A DNA stretch of 5,795 nt from Candidatus Zhuqueibacterota bacterium (GTDB lineage Bacteria > SM23-31), in assembly GCA_022562855.1 (NCBI GenBank), contig JADFON010000140.1, forward strand, positions 1-5,795, read 5' to 3'. The notes below the pieces were generated by a model that worked only from the letters and a program-made list of their open reading frames with translations, did not search any database and was not told the origin of the DNA. Below are positions 5,754 to 5,795 of this stretch, in pieces (position 1 is the first letter of the stretch; each line of letters starts with the position of its first letter). Both the position numbers and the translations under genes were made by a program.

Positions 5754-5795
5754 AAGGGAACCTCTTTGAATAAATTTGCATAAAAGAAGTAGTAC

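Noticed and set aside
5727-5780. Short GTG-started frame after the receptor
   Set aside because: It has only 18 codons, no Shine-Dalgarno, and overlaps the hairpin.

Overview
This window reads as a chromosomal piece of a Gram-negative (diderm) bacterium of moderate GC content with AT-rich intergenic regions. The diderm call rests on a TonB-dependent outer-membrane receptor and a secreted envelope protein. The lineage cannot be fixed from the window. A homodimeric-type pyruvate dehydrogenase E1 (AceE) next to a eukaryote-like type I citrate synthase fits several non-model phyla, possibly of the FCB group, but that is inference.

Layout. Minus strand, right to left: a type I citrate synthase gene (2047-3324) with a clear Shine-Dalgarno and a rho-independent terminator (1985-2017); a small secreted protein of uncertain, possibly BamC-like, fold (1439-1948) with its own good promoter; a gene-poor stretch of about 530 bp holding what looks like the short remnant of an IS1380-type element (about 1071-1319); and the first 302 codons of aceE (908 down to 1, cut by the window edge). 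Plus strand: a complete BtuB-like TonB-dependent receptor (3859-5691), divergent from citrate synthase across a 534-bp AT-rich region that contains a 10-bp inverted repeat and a 14-bp perfect palindrome. The last 104 bp hold only a weak hairpin.

How it works together. AceE decarboxylates pyruvate for acetyl-CoA formation and citrate synthase condenses acetyl-CoA with oxaloacetate, so the two minus-strand enzymes act in consecutive steps at the entry to the TCA cycle. Their upstream regions share a 15-bp motif (13 of 15 identical), which hints at common regulation. The TonB receptor and the small envelope protein have no evident metabolic link to them.

I did not find a clearly new multi-gene system. 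The most interesting items are the shared aceE/citrate synthase upstream motif, the miniature IS1380-like remnant with candidate terminal inverted repeats, and the possibly leaderless small-protein gene.
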